Assembly (NCBI RefSeq): GCF_023242365.1
Contig: NZ_JALLIX010000023.1
Span: 41,787-105,786 of the forward strand
Direction: 5' to 3'
DNA length: 64,000 nucleotides
Source of the DNA: Pseudomonas sp. MWU13-2100
GTDB taxonomy: Bacteria > Pseudomonadota > Gammaproteobacteria > Pseudomonadales > Pseudomonadaceae
The translations under genes were made by a program, and so were the position numbers. Each line of letters starts with the position of its first letter. The first letter of the stretch is position 1. The notes beneath the pieces were generated by a model. It was not told the origin of the DNA. It did no database searches and saw only the letters and a program-made list of their open reading frames with translations. Below, one piece after another: positions 1-8,058 of this stretch.

Positions 1-190
1 TGAAGCTGGTCTTGGTCTTGCGTCCGCAGTGGGTGCAATGAATCGCCCCGAGGAACTCCAGGCGCAACTTCTGGCCGATCAACGGATTGACCGGCACCTC
101 GCTGTCACCCAGGCGAAAGGCGTACTGCACCTGCGCGCCTTCAAGGCGCGTCGCCATTTTGCTGATTGCACCGCGGCCAAGCTCGATCAA
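1..190 (-). CDS. DUF2797 family protein (N-terminal part, cut by window edge)
   Basis: Only the first 63 or so residues lie in the window and the gene continues off the left end. The visible part reads into a CTHCGRKTKT motif, a CxxCG zinc-ribbon half typical of DUF2797 proteins, whose biochemical role is not established. I place the start at a TTG at 190-188, because the peptide from there (MIELGRGAISKM) resembles family N-termini as I remember them. That TTG overlaps the yeaC stop codon as TTGA, which suggests translational coupling. An ATG at 157 is the alternative start. It is the last visible gene of the leftward nadK operon. In P. aeruginosa the next gene is pepN, as I recall, so pepN may follow outside the window. 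Confidence 0.75.
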   Translation of the reverse strand, partial: MIELGRGAISKMATRLEGAQVQYAFRLGDSEVPVNPLIGQKLRLEFLGAIHCTHCGRKTKTSF

Positions 191-447
191 TGGATGGCAT
201 CCGACTTGAAGAGGATGTTCGGCACCGGGGCCGACTTCGAGGTGCATTCCTGCGTGCCCATGTAACCGGTACGCTGGTCTTCCGGCAGGTTCTGGGTTTC
301 CCAGGCGATCATCGCCTGCAACGACAGCTCGCGCTGTTCGGCGCTGAGCTTGCGCCCGTCCGACCATTTGCCGATTTCCACCGCCAGTTTCAGGCTCTGG
401 TAGATGTCGGGGGTGATGTTTTCAATCATTTCGATAAAAGAGGACAT
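187..447 (-). CDS. yeaC: YeaC-like DUF1315 family protein
   Basis: This is an 86-residue acidic cytoplasmic protein. The core around IYQSLKLAVEIGKWSDG and LTxEQRExSLQAMIxWE-like spacing matches the DUF1315/YeaC family, whose function is unknown. The start is an ATG preceded by GGAG at a spacing of five bases. It sits 26 bp downstream of the rhomboid gene and overlaps the DUF2797 gene, so it is most likely cotranscribed with the whole nadK-phosphatase-glpG set. Confidence 0.85.
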   Translation of the reverse strand: MSSFIEMIENITPDIYQSLKLAVEIGKWSDGRKLSAEQRELSLQAMIAWETQNLPEDQRTGYMGTQECTSKSAPVPNILFKSDAIH

Positions 448-473
448 GCGCGCTCCACGCTTGAAAAATTCGA

Positions 474-1346
474 CTAGATGGCCAGTTTACGACGAGACCA
501 GAGGCCGCCCAACAAACCGCTGAAACATCCGATGAGCAGTCCGCCGACATGGGCACCATTGGCGATTTCGCCGAAGCCGATCATCGAGACCAGGCCCGAC
601 AGGCACAACAGCAGCCAGACCAGCATCATCACCAGCACACCGCGCGGCAGACGATAGACCGGGTTCGGCGACACCCATTGGTAGATCCAGCAATGCCCGA
701 GCAAACCGTAGAGCACCCCGGACAGGCCGCCGAACAGGGTCGGGCCGCTGACGTAATACTGCGTGTAATTCGAAACCAGGCTGAACAGCAATGTCAGCCC
801 CAGCAGGTTGATGCTGCCCTGACGCAGCTCGATGCGCCGACCCAGTTCCCAGTACCACATGCCGTTCATGGCGATATGCAGGATGCCGAAGTGGATCAGC
901 ATCGGCGTCACCAACCGCCACCACTGCCCCGCCGCCAGGCCGTCGGCCAGGGGGGTGAACTGGACGTAGTTGCCGCGGACCTGGAAGTCGAGAAAGGTGA
1001 ACCAGTGCAGGGTCTGCAGGTTGTCACCGAGCAGGGTCACGCCGGCGATGATCAGGCTCAACAAGAGGATGCCGGCGGTGGTCGGGCTCTGACGCACCTG
1101 GGTGAGAAAGTTCGGCCGGGTCATGGCCAGCGGCTTGTCGGGGACTTCCAGCTGGTTATCCGGATCGCCGGCGGGGAAACGCTGGTACAGCGACAGCACG
1201 TCGGCGCTGATCGACTCGGGCACCCACAACACCTGCTCGCCGGACTCCTCGTTGACCCGGTGCGGCACCTGCATGCGCTCCAGCAGTTTGACGAAGCCAC
1301 TCAGATCAGTGGTCAACGGCAGGCGTAAGATAGCAGTGGCACTCAT
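474..1346 (-). CDS. glpG: Rhomboid family intramembrane serine protease (GlpG-like)
   Basis: A 290-residue inner-membrane protease that would cut transmembrane segments of substrate proteins. Residues 1-80 form a soluble N-terminal domain as in GlpG, and about six hydrophobic segments follow. The catalytic dyad is visible: Ser209 in the GGLSGVLYG motif and His266 in GAHVGG. The oxyanion-side residues His152 and Asn161 are present in the IHFGILHIAMN segment. Its ATG overlaps the TGA of the upstream phosphatase gene (ATGA), so it is translated from the same transcript. Physiological substrates cannot be read from the sequence. Confidence 0.93.
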   Translation of the reverse strand: MSATAILRLPLTTDLSGFVKLLERMQVPHRVNEESGEQVLWVPESISADVLSLYQRFPAGDPDNQLEVPDKPLAMTRPNFLTQVRQSPTTAGILLLSLIIAGVTLLGDNLQTLHWFTFLDFQVRGNYVQFTPLADGLAAGQWWRLVTPMLIHFGILHIAMNGMWYWELGRRIELRQGSINLLGLTLLFSLVSNYTQYYVSGPTLFGGLSGVLYGLLGHCWIYQWVSPNPVYRLPRGVLVMMLVWLLLCLSGLVSMIGFGEIANGAHVGGLLIGCFSGLLGGLWSRRKLAI

Positions 1347-2314
1347 CGCAAAGCCTCGGGACGTTCGACGTCGACCCAGACGAATTTCTGCGGGTCGAGG
1401 GTGGTTTCCTGGTCCAGCCGGTAAGCCGCCAGTTTGCCGTAGAGCACGGCGCTGTAATCCAGGCAGGCCAGGTTGGGACGGATCGGCGCGGGCTTGCCGC
1501 TGCGCCAGTAGTGACCGACGAACAGCATCGGCTCTTCGAGGCCATAGCGCAGCAAGGCATTCTTTTCGGTCGAGGACAGCGGTTTGCTCGCCACCCGCTC
1601 AGGCAAGGCATCCGGCTGGAAGACGATATCGCCGTAGGTCTGTGGGTCGTCTTCCCAGAACTTGGTGCGGAAGAACGCCCGGGTCAGGCCGTCGCCACCG
1701 GTCAGCGTCAGGCCGTCCGGCAGGCGCATATCGGTGCCGCGCAACAGGCGGTCGAACACCGTCGCGGCAAAACTGCCGGGCAGCGCCGAATCCTTGAGGA
1801 ACGCTTCGTCGATCCGCCCGTCGGGGTACTGCGCCCGCAGCGGCGCGATCAAGCCGCCATCCCAGCAGGCATGCACCACGCGGAAACGTCCGGCATCGAC
1901 GAACAGCGGCAGCTCGTAGAACCAGGCGAGGAAGTCATGCCAGTCGGCCGGGTGCTGTTCAAACTGCGTCAGGGTTTCCTGGAGCAGCCGGGCATGCCGC
2001 GGTGTGTGCTCGCGGACGAACTGTTTGCCGCTGCCCGCCGCTGCCGGCGTACTCCAGCCCAGGGCGTTGAACTCATGGTTGCCCATGATGCACAGGGCCT
2101 GCCCGGCCTCGACCATGTCATGGACGATATGCAGGGCTTCGCGGATGCGCGGGCCACGGTCGATGATATCGCCGAGGAACACCGCCATGCGCGACGGATG
2201 ACGCCAGGTGCCACCCAGCTTCTGGTAGCCGAGCATGTCCAGCAGATGTTCGAGGGTATGGGCGCAACCGTGCACATCACCGATCAGATCGTAGCCACGC
2301 GCGGGATCGAGCAT
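1343..2314 (-). CDS. Calcineurin-like metallophosphatase (PrpE / ApaH-like)
   Basis: A 323-residue cytoplasmic phosphoesterase with the full metal-binding signature: GDVHG at residues 12-16, GDIIDRG at 48-54 and GNHE near residue 76. These motifs define the phosphoprotein phosphatase/ApaH superfamily. The substrate could be a dinucleoside polyphosphate or a phosphoprotein, and the sequence does not decide between them. I chose the ATG at 2314, which shares its A with the nadK stop (TGATG), over a TTG one codon upstream. Adjacency to NAD kinase and 1- to 4-bp overlaps on both sides indicate tight coexpression. Confidence 0.88.
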   Translation of the reverse strand: MLDPARGYDLIGDVHGCAHTLEHLLDMLGYQKLGGTWRHPSRMAVFLGDIIDRGPRIREALHIVHDMVEAGQALCIMGNHEFNALGWSTPAAAGSGKQFVREHTPRHARLLQETLTQFEQHPADWHDFLAWFYELPLFVDAGRFRVVHACWDGGLIAPLRAQYPDGRIDEAFLKDSALPGSFAATVFDRLLRGTDMRLPDGLTLTGGDGLTRAFFRTKFWEDDPQTYGDIVFQPDALPERVASKPLSSTEKNALLRYGLEEPMLFVGHYWRSGKPAPIRPNLACLDYSAVLYGKLAAYRLDQETTLDPQKFVWVDVERPEALR

Positions 2315-3204
2315 CAATCGCCTCCACCGCCCAACCGACTGCCCCAGCCGAGCTTGGTGCGGCAGACTTCATAATAGTTGTGATCCAGCGGGTGAATCAG
2401 CCGCAGCTTCTGCGGTTTCTTGCTGATGGTCACCGTATCGCCGGGGGCGCAGGTGAAATGGTTCTGCCCGTCGCAGGAAACCTGCGGATAGATCTGCATG
2501 TCCTTGGACACCACGATTTTCAACTCGCTGTTGCCGTCGACCACGATGGGGCGGCTGGACAAGGTATGGGGGTACATGGGCACGATCACAATGGCATCGA
2601 GCTTGGGATGCATGATCGGACCACCGGCGGACAGCGCATAGGCGGTGGAACCGGTGGGCGTGGCGACGATCAGGCCGTCGGCTTTCTGGCTGCAGACGAA
2701 CTGGCCGTCGATGTACAGCTCGAACTCGATCATTCGCGTCGACTTGCCGGGGTGCAGGACCACGTCGTTGAGTGCATCGCCCTGGCCGATGGCTTCGGCA
2801 TGCCGGCGCACTTCGGCCTGCAGCAGGAAGCGGTTTTCCACCAGGTAGTGGCCGTCGAGGACCTTGGCCACTTCGACCTCGAGGTCGTCCGGGCGGATAT
2901 CGGTGAGAAAGCCCAGGTTGCCGCGGTTGATCCCCAGTACCGGAATATTGTGCCGGGCCAGGGCGCGGGCGGCGCCGAGCAGGCTACCGTCGCCGCCGAC
3001 GACGATGACCATGTCACAGACTTCGCCGAGCATCTTGCGCGACGAAGTTTGCAGGCCATGGCCCGGCAGGACCTCGGCGATGGTGTCCTCGAGGATGACG
3101 TGCAGGTGCCGCGCCAGGAGGAATCTCTTCAACCGGCGAACGGTTTCCAGCACCTGCGAACTGCCCAGGCGGCCAATGATGCCGATATTGCGAAATTGCT
3201 CCAT
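2314..3204 (-). CDS. nadK: NAD kinase
   Basis: A 296-residue enzyme that phosphorylates NAD to NADP, the source of the cell's NADPH pool. The GGDGS motif that anchors the phosphate donor is at residues 70-74. The second family signature, the NxDG/TPTGSTAY-like region, is present as VATPTGSTAYALSAGGP. The start is an ATG with AGGAG four bases upstream. It is the promoter-proximal gene of the leftward operon and is transcribed divergently from the DUF1853 gene, 88 bp away. Confidence 0.96.
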   Translation of the reverse strand: MEQFRNIGIIGRLGSSQVLETVRRLKRFLLARHLHVILEDTIAEVLPGHGLQTSSRKMLGEVCDMVIVVGGDGSLLGAARALARHNIPVLGINRGNLGFLTDIRPDDLEVEVAKVLDGHYLVENRFLLQAEVRRHAEAIGQGDALNDVVLHPGKSTRMIEFELYIDGQFVCSQKADGLIVATPTGSTAYALSAGGPIMHPKLDAIVIVPMYPHTLSSRPIVVDGNSELKIVVSKDMQIYPQVSCDGQNHFTCAPGDTVTISKKPQKLRLIHPLDHNYYEVCRTKLGWGSRLGGGGD

Positions 3205-3292
3205 GGGGCTCCTGCGGGGTCTGGGACGGGCAAAGGGGAGATTATGGGCGAAAGCCGGCCCGAGACAAAACCCTTTCAGCTATGCTCGCAGG

Positions 3293-4243
3293 ATGATCCT
3301 CTTCCCCGACTTGCTCAACCTGCCCCGACAGTTGCGCCATCCCGAAGTGCGCGACCTGGCCTGGGTCATCCTGGCACCACCGATGCTGGCAGACACGCCG
3401 TGGCCGCAACGCCACCCGTTGGCCGGCAGTGACTGGGTGCAGGCGCCGGAGCGGCTGGAGCAGTGGTTGCATACGCTGGATCGCGATCCGGCCGAGCTGC
3501 AGGCTTGGCTGGTGCGCGGGGCGACCCGGCGACTGGGCCTGTATTACGAACGGTTGTGGCAGTTCGCCGTGCAACAGGCGCCCGGGATCGAGTTGATCGG
3601 CGCCAACCTGCCGATCCGTCGCGAGGGCCATACCCTGGGTGAGTTGGATCTGCTGTTGCGCGATCGCGATGGCGTGCATCACCTGGAGCTGGCAATCAAG
3701 CTGTACCTGGGCCCACAGCATGGCGGCGGCGAAGACCCGGCGCGCTGGCTCGGCCCGGGTTGCCATGACCGGCTGGACCGCAAGCTGGCGCACCTGAGCG
3801 AGCACCAGTTGCCGATTTCCGCCCGACCGGAGAGCCGCGAGGCCTTGGCGACGCTGGATATCCACCAGTTCAGTGCGCAATTGTGGTTGGGGGGGTACCT
3901 GTTGTATCCGTGGCCCGGGACGGCACTTCCTCCGCGGGGGGCTCATCCGCAGCATCTGCACGGGCGCTGGTTGCATCAGCGCGACTGGGTGGATTTCATC
4001 AAGCTCAGCCAGGCGGGCCGCTGGCAACCGCTGCCCCGCCATGCCTGGCTGGCGCCGGCGCACTATGCCGAGGCGCACGCCTGGCCACGGGAACAGTTGG
4101 AACACTGGCTGAAGGAACTCGATCCGCACGCGCCAGCGCAGTTGCTGGTGCGCCTGACCCAGAATGCGCAAGGCGACTGGGAAGAGGCCGAGCGATTGTT
4201 CCTGGTGGCCGATCTCTGGCCGAATGTGCCGGGTACCGGTTAA
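3293..4243 (+). CDS. DUF1853 family protein with PD-(D/E)XK-like core
   Basis: A 316-residue protein of unknown function matching DUF1853 over its whole length. The open frame runs some 400 bases further upstream, but that part lies over nadK and is not credible. The ATG at 3293 gives a family-like N-terminus (MILFPDLLNLPRQLRHP). Around residues 115-137 the segment GELDLLLRDRDGVHHLELAI followed by K has the spacing of a PD-(D/E)XK nuclease core, with an ELD acid followed by ExxIK. No partner gene is evident; the gene stands alone, divergent from nadK and followed by a REPIN. Confidence 0.8.
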   Translation: MILFPDLLNLPRQLRHPEVRDLAWVILAPPMLADTPWPQRHPLAGSDWVQAPERLEQWLHTLDRDPAELQAWLVRGATRRLGLYYERLWQFAVQQAPGIELIGANLPIRREGHTLGELDLLLRDRDGVHHLELAIKLYLGPQHGGGEDPARWLGPGCHDRLDRKLAHLSEHQLPISARPESREALATLDIHQFSAQLWLGGYLLYPWPGTALPPRGAHPQHLHGRWLHQRDWVDFIKLSQAGRWQPLPRHAWLAPAHYAEAHAWPREQLEHWLKELDPHAPAQLLVRLTQNAQGDWEEAERLFLVADLWPNVPGTG

Positions 4244-4268
4244 AGACTGCGGTGTCCTTTCGGGCCTC

Positions 4269-4361
4269 TTCGCGGGCAAGCTCCGCTCCCACAGGTTATG
4301 TGTCGATCACAACACTTGCGTGCGACGCACAACTCCATGTGGGAGCGGAGCTTGCCCGCGA
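4269..4361. repeat. REPIN: two inverted REP arms
   Basis: Two inverted copies of the group-typical REP sequence. The left arm (4270-4293) reads CGGGCAAGCTCCGCTCCCAC and its reverse complement is the right arm (4338-4361). They are separated by about 45 bp that begins ACAGGTTATGTG. It lies between the convergent ends of the DUF1853 and arsB genes, where such doublets usually sit. Confidence 0.9.
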
Positions 4362-4385
4362 AAGCGTCGGCACAGACCTACAACA

Positions 4386-5672
4386 TCAAACCAGCGACAA
4401 ACGCAACGCCAGGGCCGCCAGGGTCACCAGCAGCACCGGCAGGGTCAGGACAATCCCGACCTTGAAGTAGTAACCCCAACCGATGCGGATATCCTTGCGC
4501 TCCAGCACATGCAGCCAGAGCAAGGTCGCCAGGCTGCCGATGGGGGTGATTTTCGGGCCCAGGTCGCTGCCGATAACGTTGGCGTAGATCATCGCTTCCT
4601 TCACCACACCACTGGCCTGGCTGGCATCGATGGACAAGGCACCGATCAGCACCGTGGGCAGGTTGTTCATGACCGAGGACAGGAAGGCGCTCAACAGCCC
4701 GGTCCCCATCGCCGCCCCCCAGACCCCGTAGCCGGCGAAGTGATCCAGCCAGCCGGCCAGGTGGGTGGTCAACCCGGCATTGCGCAGGCCATAGACCACC
4801 AGGTACATGCCCAGGGAGAAAATCACGATCTGCCACGGTGCCTCTTTCAGCACCTTGCGGGTCGAGATCTTGTGACCGCGCGCGGCGATCCCCAGCAGCA
4901 AGGCCGCACACACCGCCGAAATCGCACTGATGGGAATCCCCAGCGGTTCCAGGGCAAAGCACCCCACCAGCAGGATGATCAGCACCCACCAGCCGGCGAT
5001 GAAAGTCGCCTTGTCGTGGATCGCGCTGGCCGGCAGTTCCAGCTGCTGCGGATTGTAGTCACGGGGAATGTCGCGGCGAAAGAACCACAGCAGCACCAGC
5101 AAGGTCGCCGCCACACTGACCAGGTTCACCGGCAGCATCACCGAGGCATAGGCATTGAAGCCGATCTTGAAATAGTCGGCCGAGACGATGTTCACCAGGT
5201 TCGAGACCACCAGCGGCAGGCTCGCGGTGTCGGCGATAAAGCCGGCGGCCATGACGAACGCCAAGGTCGCCGCCTTGGAAAAGCGCAGGGCCAGGAGCAT
5301 GGCGATGACAATCGGCGTGAGAATCAACGCCGCGCCGTCATTGGCGAACAACGCCGACACCAGCGCCCCCAGCAACACGAAGGCGGCGAACAGCTTGCGT
5401 CCGCTGCCCTGCCCCCACCGCGCCACATGCAGCGCCGCCCAGGCAAAGAAACCGGCCTCATCCAGCAACAGGCTGATGATGATCAGGGCAATAAAAGTGC
5501 CGGTGGCATTCCAGATGATCTCCCAGACCAGCGGAATATCAGCCAGGTGAACCACGCCGCAGAGCAAGGCCAGCAAAGCCCCCAGGCAGGCGCTCCAGCC
5601 CACGCCCAGGCCCTTGGGCTGCCAGATCACCAAGGTAATGGTCAGCAGGAAAATCAACGCGGCAATCAACAT
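4386..5672 (-). CDS. arsB: Arsenite efflux membrane protein ArsB
   Basis: A 428-residue inner-membrane carrier with about eleven to twelve hydrophobic segments, matching ArsB, which expels arsenite and antimonite using the proton gradient. The conserved FANDGAALILTPI and SSVMNNLPTVL segments characteristic of ArsB/NhaD-type carriers are present. I chose the ATG at 5672, with AAGG nine bases upstream, over an in-frame TTG at 5681. It lies 40 bp downstream of arsR in the same direction, and no arsC reductase or arsA ATPase gene is nearby. Confidence 0.93.
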   Translation of the reverse strand: MLIAALIFLLTITLVIWQPKGLGVGWSACLGALLALLCGVVHLADIPLVWEIIWNATGTFIALIIISLLLDEAGFFAWAALHVARWGQGSGRKLFAAFVLLGALVSALFANDGAALILTPIVIAMLLALRFSKAATLAFVMAAGFIADTASLPLVVSNLVNIVSADYFKIGFNAYASVMLPVNLVSVAATLLVLLWFFRRDIPRDYNPQQLELPASAIHDKATFIAGWWVLIILLVGCFALEPLGIPISAISAVCAALLLGIAARGHKISTRKVLKEAPWQIVIFSLGMYLVVYGLRNAGLTTHLAGWLDHFAGYGVWGAAMGTGLLSAFLSSVMNNLPTVLIGALSIDASQASGVVKEAMIYANVIGSDLGPKITPIGSLATLLWLHVLERKDIRIGWGYYFKVGIVLTLPVLLVTLAALALRLSLV

Positions 5673-5712
5673 GCACAACAACCTTCAAGGTTAGCAAGAG
5701 GGGGACGGAGGT

Positions 5713-6060
5713 TCAGCAACAGCGCTGTGGTCGGTCGGTCATGGCCTGCAGGCGCTGGATATCCGCGGCCAGCCAGTGTCCGCTGGCCTGCAGGGTGCCT
5801 TGCAGCAAGGTCGAGACCCATTGGGGCAGCTCAGGGTGCAGGCGATAAAACACCCACTGCCCCTGACGACGATCGGCCAGCAGCCCAGCCTGACGCAGTT
5901 GCGCCAGATGCCGGGAGATTTTTGGTTGGCTCAGCTCCAGGGCGGCGGTCAATTCGCACACACAGAGTTCACCTTCACGGGCTACCAACAGCACGATCCG
6001 GCTACGGGTTTCGTCAGCCAGGCATTTGAAGAGTTCCACAGGGGAGGCAAAACAGGACAT
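5713..6060 (-). CDS. arsR: ArsR family arsenic-responsive repressor
   Basis: A 115-residue winged-helix repressor of the SmtB/ArsR family. The metalloid-sensing motif ELCVCEL (cysteines near residues 32 and 34) is intact, and the recognition helix segment LSQPKISRHLAQLRQAGLL follows it. A C-terminal CysCys pair may add thiol ligands. The ATG has GAGG seven bases upstream. It is first in the arsRB pair and presumably represses its own promoter until arsenite binds. Confidence 0.93.
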   Translation of the reverse strand: MSCFASPVELFKCLADETRSRIVLLVAREGELCVCELTAALELSQPKISRHLAQLRQAGLLADRRQGQWVFYRLHPELPQWVSTLLQGTLQASGHWLAADIQRLQAMTDRPQRCC

Positions 6061-6086
6061 CGCGGCACCTCACATATGGAAAATCG

Positions 6087-6115
6087 AATATATGGCTAGT
6101 CATATATGAAAGCAA
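6087..6115 (-). promoter_or_regulatory. arsR promoter with embedded palindromic operator
   Basis: On the minus strand TTGCTT (6115-6110) and TATATT (6092-6087) form -35 and -10 elements with a 17-bp spacer. A perfect inverted repeat with 7-bp arms, ATATATG at 6088-6094 and CATATAT at 6101-6107, sits across the spacer and -10 box. This is where a repressor of the ArsR type would block RNA polymerase. The assignment as the ArsR site is inferred from position and symmetry. Confidence 0.65.
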
Positions 6116-6245
6116 GTACCAATCATGAACAACACAAGACAATCCCTGACTTAGCGCAGACAAAACGCTGGAAAAACCATTAAAGTGTAAAAACTCCGTC
6201 GCTCAAGAATGGAGGTTCCAGCCCTGATGAACCGAGGAATACGCT

Positions 6246-6797
6246 ATGCCCTGGAAGAATACCGACAGCCGCTATAGCAGCCTGTCGATCGCATTGCACT
6301 GGCTGATGCTGGTGCTGCTGGCGGTGGTTTACGCCTGTATCGAGTTTCGCGGGATATTCCCCAAAGGCAGCGGCGGCCGCACGCTGATCGTCGAGGCCCA
6401 CTACATGTTCGGCCTGACCGTGTTCGTGCTGGTCTGGCTGCGCTTGCTGGCCCGCACCCTCGGTGTGGCGCCGAAGATCGTCCCCGCGCCACCGACCTGG
6501 CAGATGCTGCTGTCGACGTTGATGCACTGGGCGCTGTACCTGTTCATGATCGGCACGCCGCTCCTGGGCTGGCTGGCCGTCAGTGCGCAGGGGCATTCGG
6601 TGATGTTCTACGGCATCGAGCTGCCGGCTCTGGTGGCCGAGGACGCGGCGTATGCCAAAGAGGTCAAGGGCTGGCATGAACTGCTGGCCAGCACCGGTTA
6701 CTGGCTGATCGGCCTGCACGCCCTGGCCGGGCTGTTTCATCACTATTTCGTAGGGGATAACACCCTGCTGCGCATGTTGCCCAAGCGTCGTACTTGA
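6246..6797 (+). CDS. Cytochrome b561 family protein
   Basis: A 183-residue inner-membrane di-heme b-type cytochrome of the bacterial CybB type, which passes electrons between the quinone pool and partner proteins. Four hydrophobic segments are visible. Histidines suited to heme binding occur in ALHWLML, EAHYMFGL, TLMHWALY and GLHALAGLFHHYF, which is the usual pattern for this family. It stands as a single gene, divergent from arsR, and is followed by a REP doublet. No partner such as a periplasmic YceI-like protein is adjacent. Confidence 0.9.
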   Translation: MPWKNTDSRYSSLSIALHWLMLVLLAVVYACIEFRGIFPKGSGGRTLIVEAHYMFGLTVFVLVWLRLLARTLGVAPKIVPAPPTWQMLLSTLMHWALYLFMIGTPLLGWLAVSAQGHSVMFYGIELPALVAEDAAYAKEVKGWHELLASTGYWLIGLHALAGLFHHYFVGDNTLLRMLPKRRT

Positions 6798-6855
6798 GCC
6801 CTCTTGCTCACAATGGACGCCAACGGTAACGCGGAGTCTCTGTCGCCCTGAAACC

Positions 6856-6930
6856 TGTAGGAGCCGGGCTTGCCGGCGAAGCTCTTGGCGATCGTGAGGA
6901 GCCCTTCGCGAGCAAGCTCTGCTCCTACAA
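6856..6930. repeat. REPIN, GTAGGAGC-type arms
   Basis: An imperfect inverted doublet: TGTAGGAGCCGGGCTTGCCG on the left and a complementary AGCAAGCTCTGCTCCTACAA on the right. The arms are divergent from the main GTGGGAGCGGAGC class. It lies between the convergent cytochrome b561 and desulfhydrase genes. Confidence 0.8.
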
Positions 6931-6938
6931 GGATCGGT

Positions 6939-7856
6939 TTACAGAGTCGCGCCCCGGCGACCCTGTAAACCGCCGGTATGCACGAACACCAGGCGCGTAC
7001 CCGGTGCGAAGCGTCCGGCGCTCACCTGCTCCCGCAGCGCCAGCAAGGCCTTGCCGGTATACAGCGGTTCCAACGGCACAGCGCTCTGTTGCTCGCTTTG
7101 CTCGATAAAATCCAGCAACGCCGGATCGACCTTGGCAAAACCGCCACGGCAGGCGTCGATCAGTTCAAAAGCCGGGCTTAGCGCCCCACCCTCCGTCAGG
7201 ATCGTCGTGACCAGCGGCGCCACGCCATGGTCGGCCGGCACCGCCAGGGCGCCGTACACCGGTCGACGTCCGGTTTCGGCCAGCACCAGCCCGGCCAGGG
7301 TGGTCCCGGTTCCGGCAGCCAGCCACCAGCCGTGATAATCGCCCCAGCCGAGCGCCGGCAATTGCTCCCTGACCTGATCCAGCAAGACGTCACAACCGCG
7401 CGCGCCTATCAAGCCACCACCACCCTCCGGCACACCGTGCAGGTGTGGATAGCGTGAGTGCCACGATGCCCAGAAGTCCGGCGCATGCCGCGCCCGATAA
7501 CCACCATAGCCGAGCCAGTGCAGCTCCATGCCGAAGGCCTGGAGGTCGCAAACGGTAGGGGTTTGCACGGGATGCCCACGCAGCAGGCCGACGGTGGGGA
7601 AACCGAAACGCTTGCCCGCCGCCGCCAGGGCGTGAAGATGATTGGAATGCGCCCCGCCCAGGCTGATCAGGCCCTCGGCGCCGGCTTGCCGGGCCGCCGC
7701 CAGATGTCCGGTGAGCTTGAACCACTTGTTGCCACTGATCAGCGGATCGATCAGGTCGAGGCGCAGCACGGCCACCTCGACATCAGACCGGGTCAACCAG
7801 TCCAGGTGCAGCGGTTCGAGGGGGGCGTGGGGGTGCCAGTCGGCGGGGGGGAGCAT
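6939..7856 (-). CDS. PLP-dependent D-cysteine desulfhydrase / ACC deaminase family enzyme
   Basis: A 305-residue fold-type II PLP enzyme. The Schiff-base lysine lies in SGNKWFKL, the GGAHSNH segment matches the substrate and cofactor loop, and AAGTGTTLAGL is the phosphate-binding loop. Genuine ACC deaminases are usually about 338 residues, so a shorter D-cysteine desulfhydrase-like paralogue is more likely; substrate cannot be fixed from sequence. The open frame extends 92 codons upstream through a REP element, but that part is non-homologous, so I start at the ATG at 7856. It is a single leftward gene downstream of fadH. Confidence 0.82.
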   Translation of the reverse strand: MLPPADWHPHAPLEPLHLDWLTRSDVEVAVLRLDLIDPLISGNKWFKLTGHLAAARQAGAEGLISLGGAHSNHLHALAAAGKRFGFPTVGLLRGHPVQTPTVCDLQAFGMELHWLGYGGYRARHAPDFWASWHSRYPHLHGVPEGGGGLIGARGCDVLLDQVREQLPALGWGDYHGWWLAAGTGTTLAGLVLAETGRRPVYGALAVPADHGVAPLVTTILTEGGALSPAFELIDACRGGFAKVDPALLDFIEQSEQQSAVPLEPLYTGKALLALREQVSAGRFAPGTRLVFVHTGGLQGRRGATL

Positions 7857-7924
7857 TCGAGGCAGTCCGCTGGGAGGGGACTGCCAGTTTAACAGTTCGG
7901 GGCTTGTGGGGGTTCGAGGGCCTC

Positions 7925-8032
7925 TTCGCGGGCAAGCTCCGCTCCCACAGGATTGAGGGCAACCACAGAACTTTGTGTGTGGCGCAAGATCTGTGGGAGC
8001 GGAGCTTGTCGGGACGCCGCAGCGCCGCGAAG
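7925..8032. repeat. REPIN with one canonical and one variant arm
   Basis: The left arm, TTCGCGGGCAAGCTCCGCTC plus CCAC, is canonical. The right arm starts GTGGGAGCGGAGCTTG but continues TCGGGACGCCGCAGCGCCGCG instead of CCCGCGAA. It occupies the gap between fadH and the desulfhydrase gene. The same variant arm recurs at 33991 and 48273. Confidence 0.88.
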
Positions 8033-8058
8033 AACGATAACGCGGTCGACCCGAAAAA

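Noticed and set aside
4164..6029. 621-residue rightward open frame opposite arsB and arsR
   Set aside because: It is an antisense shadow, Gln/His/Arg-rich, and arsB and arsR fully explain the region.
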